Assembly (NCBI GenBank): GCA_031761405.1
Contig: JASEVX010000114.1
Span: forward strand, 434,001-498,000
Source: Serripes groenlandicus
Taxonomy: Eukaryota > Mollusca > Bivalvia > Cardiida > Cardiidae
DNA: 64,000 nt
Direction of reading: 5' to 3'
The translations under genes and the position numbers were made by a program. Below the pieces are notes generated by a model that was given only the letters and a program-made list of their open reading frames with translations, searched no databases and was not told the DNA's origin. Of the stretch, positions 44,567 through 53,794 are shown piece by piece (the first letter of the stretch is position 1; each line of letters starts with the position of its first letter).

Positions 44567-47500
44567 CTAGTAACTGTACAGCCTCTCACCGTTAGCCCGA
44601 GTTGCCCCAATCACCATGTTGACCGGTTCCTGTCGGACTAGGGCTACACATGCAGCGACATCACCAATATAGGCTGGGGTGGTGGTCCTCAATCCTTTCA
44701 GCATCGGCAGATATGGAGCATCAGTTTCAATAAGGAGACGGTCCAACGGAATTCGTTTTAAAGCCTCCCGTTGAGCCTTCCCAAAGGTTGCCGTTTTCCC
44801 AGTAAAACCGAAGTAACAATCTGGGAAAGCGCCTCTCCATTCCCTAACCTGCTGTAGGCCCCCAGCAAAACAGTGTAGGTGGATCCTCTGCTCTGGGTGA
44901 CATTTTTCTTTAACGATTCCCAAGCAGTCCTTAGAGGTTTCTTCGGGAAGGTGATCTTTAGCATTACCTCGAATGTGAAGGACGAGCACCTTTTCGAGGC
45001 AACTGTATTTCAGGATATCCCTCAGCGCCTGCTGTTGATCCTCTTTTCCTGGTGCTCCCGTACTGTAATCTAAACCTACCTCTCCTAGAACCGTCACTCT
45101 GGGGTTTGACAGTAGCGCTTCCAGTTGAACCTTTTTCTTGTCTGTCAGTCGGTCTATCTTTTTTGGGTGTAAACCAACAGCAATTCGCCACTTCTGATCG
45201 GCTGTGAGCACCACTTGGCCATAGTGTCCCGGATCACAGTAGATCACAACCCCACCGCCGAGTTCAACTGGATGCTCTGGTCTAACTTCCGTGATCCGCC
45301 TAGTTAACCCTTCAATGTCGTAAATGTTGGCGCCCAGAGCAACTCCTAGACGGTCAACATGGAAGTGGCTATCAAAAGCCAACAATGGTGTCTGGCTCTC
45401 AACCCGGGTAACTGTCTTTGGACCAACCGGACTCTCTCTGGGTCTCACTATTCCCACAGCGGGCTTAGTCTGTAAGGCATCCGAGTATGACTTCCGCCCA
45501 GTTGACATGTCAGGGTTGGGGGATGGGATGGTCTTCTCAGTATCTGACTGTAACAGAGCTTCTTCCTCCGCTCTAATTGGACTTCTAAAATTACCTGGAC
45601 TTGGAGTGCCCTGGTAATCCAATTCCGTGGTTCGGTCTGGACTGATAACCATCAATCTCATTAGTCCTTTTTCTTTATCAACCCGAAACGCCTTCAACGA
45701 ACAGGTTGGAACTTGCTGCCTATCCTCATTTTCGACTATGAATAACGGACGTTGCGCCACTAGGTTTGCCGTCCCCGCCGGAGTTACTTGAATCGGAGAG
45801 GTAGAGGTTAATATTCCTTCCCTTTCCCTTATGACTCCCACATCCATGGGTTCCTCTGTAGACAAGCTAGCCTCTATTGCACAGCCACGTTCTCCTGTCT
45901 CCGTTGCGGGTTCATTCTCTAGTAGCACAGGGCTAGCTTTAATTGCAGAGCCCCTAGCTGCGTTTTCATCTGCCTGCAAAAACGAGGTTGTTACCGTTGC
46001 AGTAGCTGTTGATCGTCTGTTTTCTGGCCTTTCTACCCCCCTAGACTCTGGTCCAAACCTCTGGAACATGGAATCCGATTCCCTCGGGCTTAGATGATCC
46101 ATGATGAAAGCCATGGGTCGCCAGTGTATTAATCCCGCCGGAGAGTTAATCGGGTTCAGTGTGAATTCCTCCGGGTTTTCCCATCCAGCGAACTTGCACA
46201 GCCTTCTCATAGCATCCTGAGTGGTAGGCGTGATTTCAGAGGAGACATCTACCAGTAGATTGTGGTTCACCATTCTTCTCAAAGATTCTGGAGTTGGATG
46301 TTCGAGCTGCACCATAACTTGCTCTGCAAGGAGCTGTAGGGCCTGTAATCTCCTCGCCTGGAAATCATGGTTATCTAGCATCTCCGGAGTCTCTAGGTCA
46401 TGAAAAATGGCTGGAATGTGCCTACTCTGAACATGTCTTTTCAGCCTTCGAGCCTCTGCTTTACAATCTGCGACTGGGCATTTGTTTCGCTTAACTTTCT
46501 TGGAGGGAGGATCAATTTCGCTGGACATTTTCCTTTTTCTGTCGGTGGTCACCATGCGTCTTGTCCCTTCCACCTCCACATTCAGGTTTTTCACACCCTC
46601 CCCAGACTTTGGCTCTTGCCTAGGAACGGCATGAATAACCTGCGTCGACGTCTCTTGCCTGTTTTTATTCCCTTCAGCCGTTGGATGCATCGTGGTTTTT
46701 CGGTATTTGGTTTGAGTCTCCGGGGACCTGGAGCATCTTGGAGACCTTTGCCTTTCCCTATATCGAGAAGTTGACTGTAATTCTCTGCGACCCTCGGACC
46801 TGTTCTTCCAGGACGTTGTCTTAATCTCCGGAGACCTGGAACGCCTCGGAAACCTTTGTCTTTCCCTATCTCGAGATGTCGACTGAGATTCTCTGCGGCC
46901 GTCTGCTCTTAGAATCTCTAGGGCCCGGGAAGTTCTTAGGTATTCTTCCAAAGCTCTCTGTTTTCTGTCTTCCAAACCCTTTTCTATGTCGAAGGAACTG
47001 TATTTGTCGAGTTTGGGTGAAGCCGCTTTCTTAATCCCATGTCTAGGTGGTTTATCCCTGAATTCCATAGCGTGCTGTGAGGTCTTACTTCTGTATCTTG
47101 AACTACGCCAAGACCTTTGCTCTTGCCTCGGAATAGCTTCCACTTGCGGATGTTCTTCCCTGGATTCCAATGGGTGCCTCGATTTATCCCTATAGTATCT
47201 TTGCCTATCCTGAGACCTTGGCTCTTGCCTCGGGACAGCTTCTGTTTCTGGTATCTGGGGATGTTGGTCCCCTGACTCCAATGTATTCCTGGGGACATCC
47301 CTTGCACATTCCGAACTACTCCCAGACTTTGGCTCTTGCCTAGGAACAGTTTCAGAAGGCTTGTCTTGGTCCATTAACTCATGAGGGCGGATATCCCCTG
47401 CTTCTTCCACGGCACCCTGTCTAATAACAGGAAGATCCTGTGTTCGAAGGCGTACATCCTTGACTAAACCTTCCTCCGATCTGTCTTCTGTAACCTTCGA

Positions 47501-47803
47501 ATTCTTCTGTCTCCTCGAACCCTGTGAATCTTTCCATGGTAGGGGAAAGAATTTGTCGATGGAGGCCCGATCCAACAAGAATTCTAGTTGCCTTCTTGTG
47601 TCCTTTACCCAGTGCCAGTACTGTCGGTCTACGGCCAAACGATATTGGTCCTCCATCACCGAGACAACAGCCTCTGTGGTGAGGTTCTTACTGGCCGCTA
47701 AATCCTTTACCAGTTCCTTTCCTGGTACTAGCTGTCCTCTCCGAGAAGCGGCTCTTATGTCCTGCTCCTGCCGGGACTCTTTCCGCGTCCATCCGTCGGC
47801 CAT
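44567..47803 (-). CDS. Retrotransposon ORF3: SR-rich/zinc-finger protein with C-terminal TatD nuclease
   Basis: 1078 residues from an ATG 16 nt after the pol stop. Order: helical N-terminus (about 1-95); four V/I-PRQE repeats (153, 190, 225, 394); two SR-rich repeats (about 303-361, with QSTSR-RERQR and RSRSPE); NLS-like PPSKKVKRNK (432-441); C2H2-like C-x4-C-x9-H-x4-H (442-462); a conserved-looking helical region to about 575; acidic disordered linker; TatD amidohydrolase domain 808-1078. TatD ligands are retained: FDSHFH (H813, H815), GLHP (878-880), GEVGLDY (E908), LHIRG (H943), HLHCFAGG (H977), ETDAPYL (D1028). TatD-family enzymes are metal-dependent nucleases. The layout (disordered N-terminus plus TatD) recalls animal TATDN2, and capture from such a gene is an inference. 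No signal peptide or transmembrane helix is seen, so it is not an envelope. A nuclear role on element RNA/DNA is plausible but unproven. Confidence 0.9.
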   Translation of the reverse strand: MADGWTRKESRQEQDIRAASRRGQLVPGKELVKDLAASKNLTTEAVVSVMEDQYRLAVDRQYWHWVKDTRRQLEFLLDRASIDKFFPLPWKDSQGSRRQKNSKVTEDRSEEGLVKDVRLRTQDLPVIRQGAVEEAGDIRPHELMDQDKPSETVPRQEPKSGSSSECARDVPRNTLESGDQHPQIPETEAVPRQEPRSQDRQRYYRDKSRHPLESREEHPQVEAIPRQEQRSWRSSRYRSKTSQHAMEFRDKPPRHGIKKAASPKLDKYSSFDIEKGLEDRKQRALEEYLRTSRALEILRADGRRESQSTSRDRERQRFPRRSRSPEIKTTSWKNRSEGRRELQSTSRYRERQRSPRCSRSPETQTKYRKTTMHPTAEGNKNRQETSTQVIHAVPRQEPKSGEGVKNLNVEVEGTRRMVTTDRKRKMSSEIDPPSKKVKRNKCPVADCKAEARRLKRHVQSRHIPAIFHDLETPEMLDNHDFQARRLQALQLLAEQVMVQLEHPTPESLRRMVNHNLLVDVSSEITPTTQDAMRRLCKFAGWENPEEFTLNPINSPAGLIHWRPMAFIMDHLSPRESDSMFQRFGPESRGVERPENRRSTATATVTTSFLQADENAARGSAIKASPVLLENEPATETGERGCAIEASLSTEEPMDVGVIREREGILTSTSPIQVTPAGTANLVAQRPLFIVENEDRQQVPTCSLKAFRVDKEKGLMRLMVISPDRTTELDYQGTPSPGNFRSPIRAEEEALLQSDTEKTIPSPNPDMSTGRKSYSDALQTKPAVGIVRPRESPVGPKTVTRVESQTPLLAFDSHFHVDRLGVALGANIYDIEGLTRRITEVRPEHPVELGGGVVIYCDPGHYGQVVLTADQKWRIAVGLHPKKIDRLTDKKKVQLEALLSNPRVTVLGEVGLDYSTGAPGKEDQQQALRDILKYSCLEKVLVLHIRGNAKDHLPEETSKDCLGIVKEKCHPEQRIHLHCFAGGLQQVREWRGAFPDCYFGFTGKTATFGKAQREALKRIPLDRLLIETDAPYLPMLKGLRTTTPAYIGDVAACVALVRQEPVNMVIGATRANGERLYSY

Positions 47804-47829
47804 ACCTGAAATAAATAACCTAATTAGTA
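47804..47829 (-). promoter_or_regulatory. Probable splice acceptor for ORF3 mRNA
   Basis: In sense: TACTAAT (plus 47823-47829, a near-consensus branch site), the pol stop TAG, GG, then TTATTTATTTCAG, GT, ATG. The acceptor AG ends at 47806, 3 nt before the ORF3 ATG. ORF3 would then be translated from a spliced mRNA, as env is in retroviruses and errantiviruses. The donor is not identified; leader candidates include TTTCGTAAGG and GCTAAGGTTAAA. Confidence 0.6.
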
Positions 47830-50800
47830 TCCTTATTTAAAAGGGACGGTTCCCCCTCACACTTGGAGCACAAGTACTGTCCCAACTGTTTGGCTAATTT
47901 TCTGGTGATTCCAACACAGGCTCCGTGATACCATTCAAGGCATTCCCCACATTGGATCATCAACTTGCCATCATCTGGTTTCTTACACAAACAGTATAAA
48001 GACTCTGGATTACCTTTGGCACTCTTCAGAGCCTCTACTAGTCCATTTGGTTGATCTTTCAACCTCTTGATCCATTGTGGCAAATCTCTATCCATGCATT
48101 TCTTAATCCGATCATGGTTAACTACTTTAACTGCCGTACCCATCTTGACCCGAAATAATGACGGAGAGAGTTTCTCCAATATAATTCCAGGACCTTTCCA
48201 GGGTGGACACAGTTTCTTACATTTGCCTTTTCCTACAGCGGAATCAAGAAGATAAACGACGTCTCCGACTTCATAACTATGAACCAGCTGGCGAAGGTCG
48301 TAATCCTTTTTCATCCTCTTCTGACAGGTCTTTAGATGTTGTCTAGCCACTTCATGTGCAGTTTCCAAAGAATTTGCCAGATCAGAGACATATCGATCAG
48401 TGGATGGTGGATCTTCCTTCAAGGCTCTGGAAGGGAACATCAGGTCTGCAGGCAAATTGACTTCTCGTCCCAGCATTAATCTGTTAGGAGTGTATCCAGT
48501 CTGCCTGTTGACCGATGACCTAAGTGCCCCAGTTAATTGAGCTAGTTGCTCATCCCACCTTGTACTCTTCTTGACAAAGCATCGCGCAGCATCCATCAAG
48601 GTTCTATTATACCGTTCTACCTGTCCGTTGGCCGAAGGTCTATAAGCTGTTGTTCTAGTCTTATGAATACTGAGCAGACTACAGATTGACTTGAACAATT
48701 GACTCTCAAAATTCCGTCCTTGATCAGTGTGGATATAGAAGGGATATCCAAACCTAGAGAAAAACTCATTCACAGCAGCCCTGGCGGTTACTTCTGCGGT
48801 TTGCGAAGGCAGTGGGACGCTTTCAACCCATTTCGTGAACTGGTCCACCATCATGAGAACATACTCATTACCATTCACTGTTTTTGGTAATGGTCCCAAG
48901 AAATCCAAATGAACCCTTTCCATAGGGGCCCCAGCTTGATAACTTTTGAGTGGCATCCGAGCCGCTTTGTTTGGTTTCTTATTCTTGTTACATATTGAAC
49001 AGGATAATACGTAACTTTTAATGTCTTTTGACATGCCATGCCAGAAATATTTCTCCTTAATCTTTGACTTGGTCCTGTCAATCCCTTGATGCCCAGCCGA
49101 TGGGATATCATGGTAGTTCTTCAATAATCTTTCTTTGAATCCTTTAGGAACTACCATTACCGGACCTTTCTCGGGTATCTGTATTCTTAATATCCCATTT
49201 TCGAGTTTAAGCTCCTGTTTATGGATCCAATAATATTTGGCACCTGGACTAGCTGAGAAAACCGTTCCCTCACTAGGAACTGTCCCATCAGATAACCAAG
49301 GCAACACAAGCTCAAAATTGGAGTCCTTAGCTGTTTCTTGAATTAACTCTTTAGACAAGTCAAGTTCATCTTCGGCGGTTACTGTTCTAACTATTCTTGA
49401 GGAACTGTCAGAACTATCCGTTATTTCCAGGGTACTGTGTTTTAGGATACCTGATCCCATTGGTCCCATTTGGGTTATTTTCCAGATTGGTATTTGCCTG
49501 CCCGAGTCCTCCAATATTGGCACCTTCTGCGGTAAAGCGACGACATAATCCACCTCTTCCAGGAAATTAGACCAGTTATTATGCGCTCTGGTACAATAAG
49601 GACATCCTTGGCAGGGTAGATGTTCAAGTTTGAATCCAGATCTGTAGTTCGGACAGTACTCCAAAGTTTCTGGAATACGAGATAATGCATCTGCATTCAG
49701 ATGTTTTTTCCCTGGTCGATGCTGGATAAGCATATCATATTGCCCAAGTTCTTCAAGCCATCTGGCTATTTGCCCCTGGGGTTCCTTAAAATTCAACAAC
49801 CACAGCAAACTATGGTGATCTGTTCGGACAGTGAATTTCCTTCCCAGTAAGTAGTGTCGGTACTGCCGGGTGAAACGTACAACTGCCAATAACTCTTTTC
49901 TAGTGGTGCAATACCGTCGTTGTTCCGGGGAGAGTGCATAGCTACCGTAGGCAACCACTCTTTCCACCCCCTTTTGTACTTGAATAAGTTCTGCACCAAC
50001 TGCATAATTCGACGCATCCGTGTCCAGTATAAAGGAATCTCCACTGTTTGGTAAAGCCAATAAAGGCGCAGTTGTCATAACTTCCTTTATTCCCTGAAAG
50101 GCCTCTTCCTGTTCAACATCCCACTTGAACTTCTTCTTCCCAGTGATATCATACAGCGGCACAGCCACCTTTGCTAAATTCTTTAGAAATAGCCTATGGT
50201 AATTCACCAGCCCCAGAAAACGTTCCACATCACGAGTGGTTTTTGGTTTTGGCCAGTCAAGTACAACAGCAACATTATTTCTAGTCAACTGCAACCCATC
50301 TTGCCCAACCAATCTACCCAAGAACTCGACTTTTTCTTGAAATAAAACGCACTTCTTCGGTTTCATGCGTAGACCGTACTCTCTGAACCTCTGAAGTACT
50401 TTCCTCAAGTTAGCCAAATGAATCTTGAAATTCCTTCCCATGACCAGTATGTCATCTAAAAATGCCAGTACAATATCCCAGCTAAGACCCCTTAGCACCA
50501 AATTCATCACCCTGCAGTAGGTTGCTGGTGCATTGCAAAGTCCAAACGGCATACGCACAAACTCATAAAGGCCATACTTGGTTATAAAGGCAGTCTTCTT
50601 CTGATCTTCCTTTTTAATCCTGACTTGCCAATATGCAGAATTCGCATCTAATTTGGAAAAATAAGTATTCCCTGCTAGCGTGTCAATACAGTCCTCCACC
50701 AAGGGTAACGGAAATGAGTCCTTCTCAGTTGCCTTGTTCACCTGGCGGTAATCTACACACCATCTGACCGTGCCATCCCGTTTCCGTATTAGGACTGGAG

Positions 50801-52229
50801 CGGACGCCCACTCTGAACTTGAGGGTTGTATGACCTTCGACTGTAACATCTTATCCAGGTGAACCTTCTCCTCTTCTGCAAAACCTAAAGGCGTTTTCCT
50901 TATTCTTTGCTTAACCGGTCTTGCGTCACCTGTTTCTATCTTATGCTCAATTTCTGTAAAATCTCCAAGATCAAATTCATCTTTGGCAAAAACATCCTGA
51001 TACTCAAGAATCAAGTCCTCGAGTTCCCGAATTTCTAAAGTGGTTAGATTGGTCTTTGATCTTTCCACTAGATCTGTCAAATGATTTGGTATCTCTTTTT
51101 TAATACCCTCCTCCGGTGTCTTCATCTCTGCCACGCTTCTTACTCTCACACTCTCAGAAGCAGTAACGGTTGAGACTTCATGTGCCTCACCCAGGGACTG
51201 ACTGGTTTTAAATACAATGTTCCTGTGGGTCAAATTACACACACATACTTTTGGTTTGTTATCCTTGTAATGTAGTGTACGTGGAATCATAGCCTGTTTG
51301 GTAGAGGAGGGCTCAATCATATAATCCCCATACTGTCCCTCTGTCTTGCATTCCACTAACTTTACTGAATTTGGTGGAATAACAGTCCTATGGCAGACCA
51401 CCACTCTGGAAACCACAGTGTCTTTTGATGGTTCGTTTGGCAAGAAAGGAATGATTTGTTCCTCGACCTCAAGGTGTCCATTCCCAACAGATAAATTTAT
51501 ATTGATGTTATTCTTCTTTAGGAAATCTAACCCAAGCAACATCTCATCCTCTATCGGTGCCACATATACCTTTTCTTTGTAATTTTGGTCACCCAAGGTG
51601 AGTGATACAGGTCCCACAATTGTACCCATTATCTTCAACTGTCGTCCAGCAGTTTGCAGCCATACTTTTTTTAGTATTGGCCCAGCCCAGTTTAGTTTCT
51701 TGTAAACTCTGTCGGAAATAATGGTGACCTGGGCCGCTGTGTCCACCACTGCCTTCATTGCTCTGTCCTCTAGAGTTACTGGAACTTGTATCATTGACGC
51801 CGATCTGAGCTGATTAATTGTTATGTATGACTCTGCCTCTATATCAGTGCCATCATCCCCCTCTTTCTGCTGCAAGTCTACATTACTCATCTCTCTTGCC
51901 TCAAATTCTTCATTGGTGACTTCATGTGATGTTTCCTCTTTCGAAGCTGTATCACCCATTTCTGCTGCCTCAGATGTTTCACTATCCGAGACTTGAGATG
52001 TCTGATCTTCCTCCAAAGACGAGTCCCCAAGGGTTTCTCCAGTATCTGTTTCATATGCCTCCAGTGTTTTATCACCGGAAACCTGAGATGACTGAATCTG
52101 TAAAGGTTCCCCCTTTCCACTGTCCTCATATATGGAACGAATTGATTCCAATATGCCACTGAGATCATCATCCTGGCCTTTCCATCTGTCCTCGGTCGGA
52201 TCTCGGCCTACACATCCGACCTCCCACAG
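47820..52229 (-). CDS. Pol: protease, RT, RNase H, integrase, PHD finger
   Basis: The frame opens 9 nt before the frameshift site and continues to a TAG. There is no ATG at its head (the first usable codon outside the shift is a TTG at 52151). Numbering from that TTG: aspartic protease VVDTAAQVTII (D137); RT with LDAN (D502) and FLDD (564-567, replacing the usual YxDD); RNase H with ILDTDAS, E753, D778, NADALSR (D821); integrase HHCC (H1014, H1021, C1051, C1054) and core D1083, D1143, E1179 (35 residues apart, DD35E); GPY/F-like WKGPGIILEKLSPSLFRV; and a C-terminal PHD finger (C1387, C1389, C1401, C1404, H1409, C1412, C1428, C1431). Ty3-type chromoviruses carry a chromodomain at this place; here a PHD finger would be the chromatin reader. 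All catalytic residues are intact. Confidence 0.95.
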   Translation of the reverse strand: MWEVGCVGRDPTEDRWKGQDDDLSGILESIRSIYEDSGKGEPLQIQSSQVSGDKTLEAYETDTGETLGDSSLEEDQTSQVSDSETSEAAEMGDTASKEETSHEVTNEEFEAREMSNVDLQQKEGDDGTDIEAESYITINQLRSASMIQVPVTLEDRAMKAVVDTAAQVTIISDRVYKKLNWAGPILKKVWLQTAGRQLKIMGTIVGPVSLTLGDQNYKEKVYVAPIEDEMLLGLDFLKKNNININLSVGNGHLEVEEQIIPFLPNEPSKDTVVSRVVVCHRTVIPPNSVKLVECKTEGQYGDYMIEPSSTKQAMIPRTLHYKDNKPKVCVCNLTHRNIVFKTSQSLGEAHEVSTVTASESVRVRSVAEMKTPEEGIKKEIPNHLTDLVERSKTNLTTLEIRELEDLILEYQDVFAKDEFDLGDFTEIEHKIETGDARPVKQRIRKTPLGFAEEEKVHLDKMLQSKVIQPSSSEWASAPVLIRKRDGTVRWCVDYRQVNKATEKDSFPLPLVEDCIDTLAGNTYFSKLDANSAYWQVRIKKEDQKKTAFITKYGLYEFVRMPFGLCNAPATYCRVMNLVLRGLSWDIVLAFLDDILVMGRNFKIHLANLRKVLQRFREYGLRMKPKKCVLFQEKVEFLGRLVGQDGLQLTRNNVAVVLDWPKPKTTRDVERFLGLVNYHRLFLKNLAKVAVPLYDITGKKKFKWDVEQEEAFQGIKEVMTTAPLLALPNSGDSFILDTDASNYAVGAELIQVQKGVERVVAYGSYALSPEQRRYCTTRKELLAVVRFTRQYRHYLLGRKFTVRTDHHSLLWLLNFKEPQGQIARWLEELGQYDMLIQHRPGKKHLNADALSRIPETLEYCPNYRSGFKLEHLPCQGCPYCTRAHNNWSNFLEEVDYVVALPQKVPILEDSGRQIPIWKITQMGPMGSGILKHSTLEITDSSDSSSRIVRTVTAEDELDLSKELIQETAKDSNFELVLPWLSDGTVPSEGTVFSASPGAKYYWIHKQELKLENGILRIQIPEKGPVMVVPKGFKERLLKNYHDIPSAGHQGIDRTKSKIKEKYFWHGMSKDIKSYVLSCSICNKNKKPNKAARMPLKSYQAGAPMERVHLDFLGPLPKTVNGNEYVLMMVDQFTKWVESVPLPSQTAEVTARAAVNEFFSRFGYPFYIHTDQGRNFESQLFKSICSLLSIHKTRTTAYRPSANGQVERYNRTLMDAARCFVKKSTRWDEQLAQLTGALRSSVNRQTGYTPNRLMLGREVNLPADLMFPSRALKEDPPSTDRYVSDLANSLETAHEVARQHLKTCQKRMKKDYDLRQLVHSYEVGDVVYLLDSAVGKGKCKKLCPPWKGPGIILEKLSPSLFRVKMGTAVKVVNHDRIKKCMDRDLPQWIKRLKDQPNGLVEALKSAKGNPESLYCLCKKPDDGKLMIQCGECLEWYHGACVGITRKLAKQLGQYLCSKCEGEPSLLNKDTN

Positions 52230-52235
52230 TTTAAA
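52194..52235 (-). promoter_or_regulatory. Gag-Pol -1 ribosomal frameshift signal
   Basis: The heptamer TTTAAAC (52235-52229) stands in the gag frame as T-TTA-AAC, the arrangement required for tandem -1 slippage. Seven nt downstream GGTCGGAT pairs perfectly with ATCCGACC (stem 8 bp, loop 12 nt; 52194-52221). The loop contains GGCC, and another GGCC lies about 20 nt after the stem, so a pseudoknot is possible. The -1 frame leads straight into Pol. Gag stops at 52208 inside the loop. Confidence 0.85.
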
Positions 52236-53794
52236 TCTTCATCCTCTTCTTCCTCTTCCTCTTCAGTGACTTGGGATACTTTTCTCTGGTTCCTGCAATC
52301 CCTAGCATAATGTCCTGGTGTTCCACACTTGAAACAACTTTGGTTGGGTGATTTCAGTTTAGGCCTGGCGCTTAAAGTAGAGAGCAATCCCCGTATTTCC
52401 TTTATCCCTGTGGACATTTCAGAAAATTGTCTTTGTAAATCCCCAACAGTAGCTTCAACTAGCCCTATTCTATCCTCCTTAGGTTGTCTTGCAGATTGGT
52501 CTTGCATAGAACTATTCTGTGCACTGATCCCCTTGTTATGTGATGGTACAAATGCCCTAGACACCCGTAGATGACTTTCGCCATCCTCGCCTTGGCACTC
52601 GTAATCTTCTTGGAGACCTACAAACCGGACCTCCTTCTTGTCTTTCCCGTAGATGGCTTGGTTGGTGTGCTGAAACCACCTCACCTTATCCACTGCTTCC
52701 TCCATAGAAGCGGGCCTACATGTCAATGCATAATGACCTGCTTTTTTATCAGAAGAGCCTTGACAAAACCGTAACACTGCCTGTTTGTAAATGAGTTGGT
52801 CAGTCATCTCAGGATAGGCTCTTGTGGCCATGTGTAGGACCCTAGCAGCCCACTCATTTACAGACTCGTCCAATTTCTGTGTCGCATATGAGAAAGACAT
52901 TTGAGTTGTCTCTGGCAAATCTTTTATGTCGAATCGCCTCTCCAATCTTTCCATAATCTCCAAAAATTGTACATGTGGTTCCCGCTTATTCAAATTTGCA
53001 AAAAACTCGCTAGCTTGGCCCTCCAAACAATAGCAAAGCTGACTCTTCTTGTCTGTGACTGTCCAGCCCTGCCCTTCTGCAAACATCAGAAACTTGGTTG
53101 CGAATGCCTGCCAATCCCCCTTTCCATTATAAGTGATTGACTTTGGAACATTTACCCCCATTTTTTTCTTCTCGATAGGTCGTCTGGCATCATAAAAAGT
53201 CTGATCGTAAGGGGACTCTGCGAACCTTTCCCTTCTAAATGGATTTTGGGGTCTCTGATCTCTATCCCAATTTCCTCTTTTTGGAAATTCATCAGTGAAC
53301 CCTGTTCTCCTTCGGTCTTCTCGGAAAGTTTGGATGTGATGAGGCTTCATAGTTTGCCTCTTCTCATCCCTATCCTCAAACCTGACCGGCCTTTTACCAA
53401 AGTCCTCTTGATAGACCCCTGGCCTGTCCCTATTATAAGGAAGTGGCTTTTCATATTTGTCTTGGTGACCTTCCCAATAGGATAGGTCTTCTTCTTCCTC
53501 CCAGTCTAACTCTTCTTCCAAGAAATCATCATCTCTCCCGCCTAGACCTGTAGGTTTAGCCATAGCGGAAGGATTCTGTGGAAAAGGGGTGAAGTCTATA
53601 TACTTCAACAACCTTGCTGGATTCCTGATATTGAGGTTCAGGAATATCTCCTCTGTTATGTTGTCGCATTTATCCCTGGCATTAATAATATTTTGAACAG
53701 ACACTTTGCCAATTCCGGGTAATGCCCTTAAATCAGTAGGGAGGCAATAATTTATCCTAATCTTGGATATATGTGAAGGCGAACCCCTATCCAT
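52208..53794 (-). CDS. Gag with N-terminal helix-hairpin-helix and CCHC knuckle
   Basis: 528 residues from an ATG (53794) to a TAG. Residues about 14-40 read INYCLPTDLRALPGIGKVSV then QNIINAR, a ComEA-like helix-hairpin-helix (LPGIG hairpin) expected to bind nucleic acid backbone. Next are an acidic patch (about 88-104), a basic linker, and a helical capsid-like region (about 220-390, including KGDWQAFATKFLMFAEGQGW). The C-terminus has a zinc knuckle CFKCGTPGHYARDC (487-500) and a run of acidic residues. The knuckle is typical of Ty3-type Gag; an HhH at the N-terminus is not usual to my knowledge. It packages element RNA; the frameshift lies within its last nine codons. Confidence 0.93.
   Translation of the reverse strand: MDRGSPSHISKIRINYCLPTDLRALPGIGKVSVQNIINARDKCDNITEEIFLNLNIRNPARLLKYIDFTPFPQNPSAMAKPTGLGGRDDDFLEEELDWEEEEDLSYWEGHQDKYEKPLPYNRDRPGVYQEDFGKRPVRFEDRDEKRQTMKPHHIQTFREDRRRTGFTDEFPKRGNWDRDQRPQNPFRRERFAESPYDQTFYDARRPIEKKKMGVNVPKSITYNGKGDWQAFATKFLMFAEGQGWTVTDKKSQLCYCLEGQASEFFANLNKREPHVQFLEIMERLERRFDIKDLPETTQMSFSYATQKLDESVNEWAARVLHMATRAYPEMTDQLIYKQAVLRFCQGSSDKKAGHYALTCRPASMEEAVDKVRWFQHTNQAIYGKDKKEVRFVGLQEDYECQGEDGESHLRVSRAFVPSHNKGISAQNSSMQDQSARQPKEDRIGLVEATVGDLQRQFSEMSTGIKEIRGLLSTLSARPKLKSPNQSCFKCGTPGHYARDCRNQRKVSQVTEEEEEEEDEDLNCGRSDV

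Noticed and set aside
44567..47803. ORF3 as an envelope protein
   Set aside because: No signal peptide, transmembrane segment or glycoprotein-like cysteine pattern; the C-terminus is clearly TatD and the N-terminus is basic and nuclear-like.
44879..53485. Plus-strand ORFs of 60-126 codons within the retrotransposon
   Set aside because: Antisense shadows of gag, pol and ORF3.
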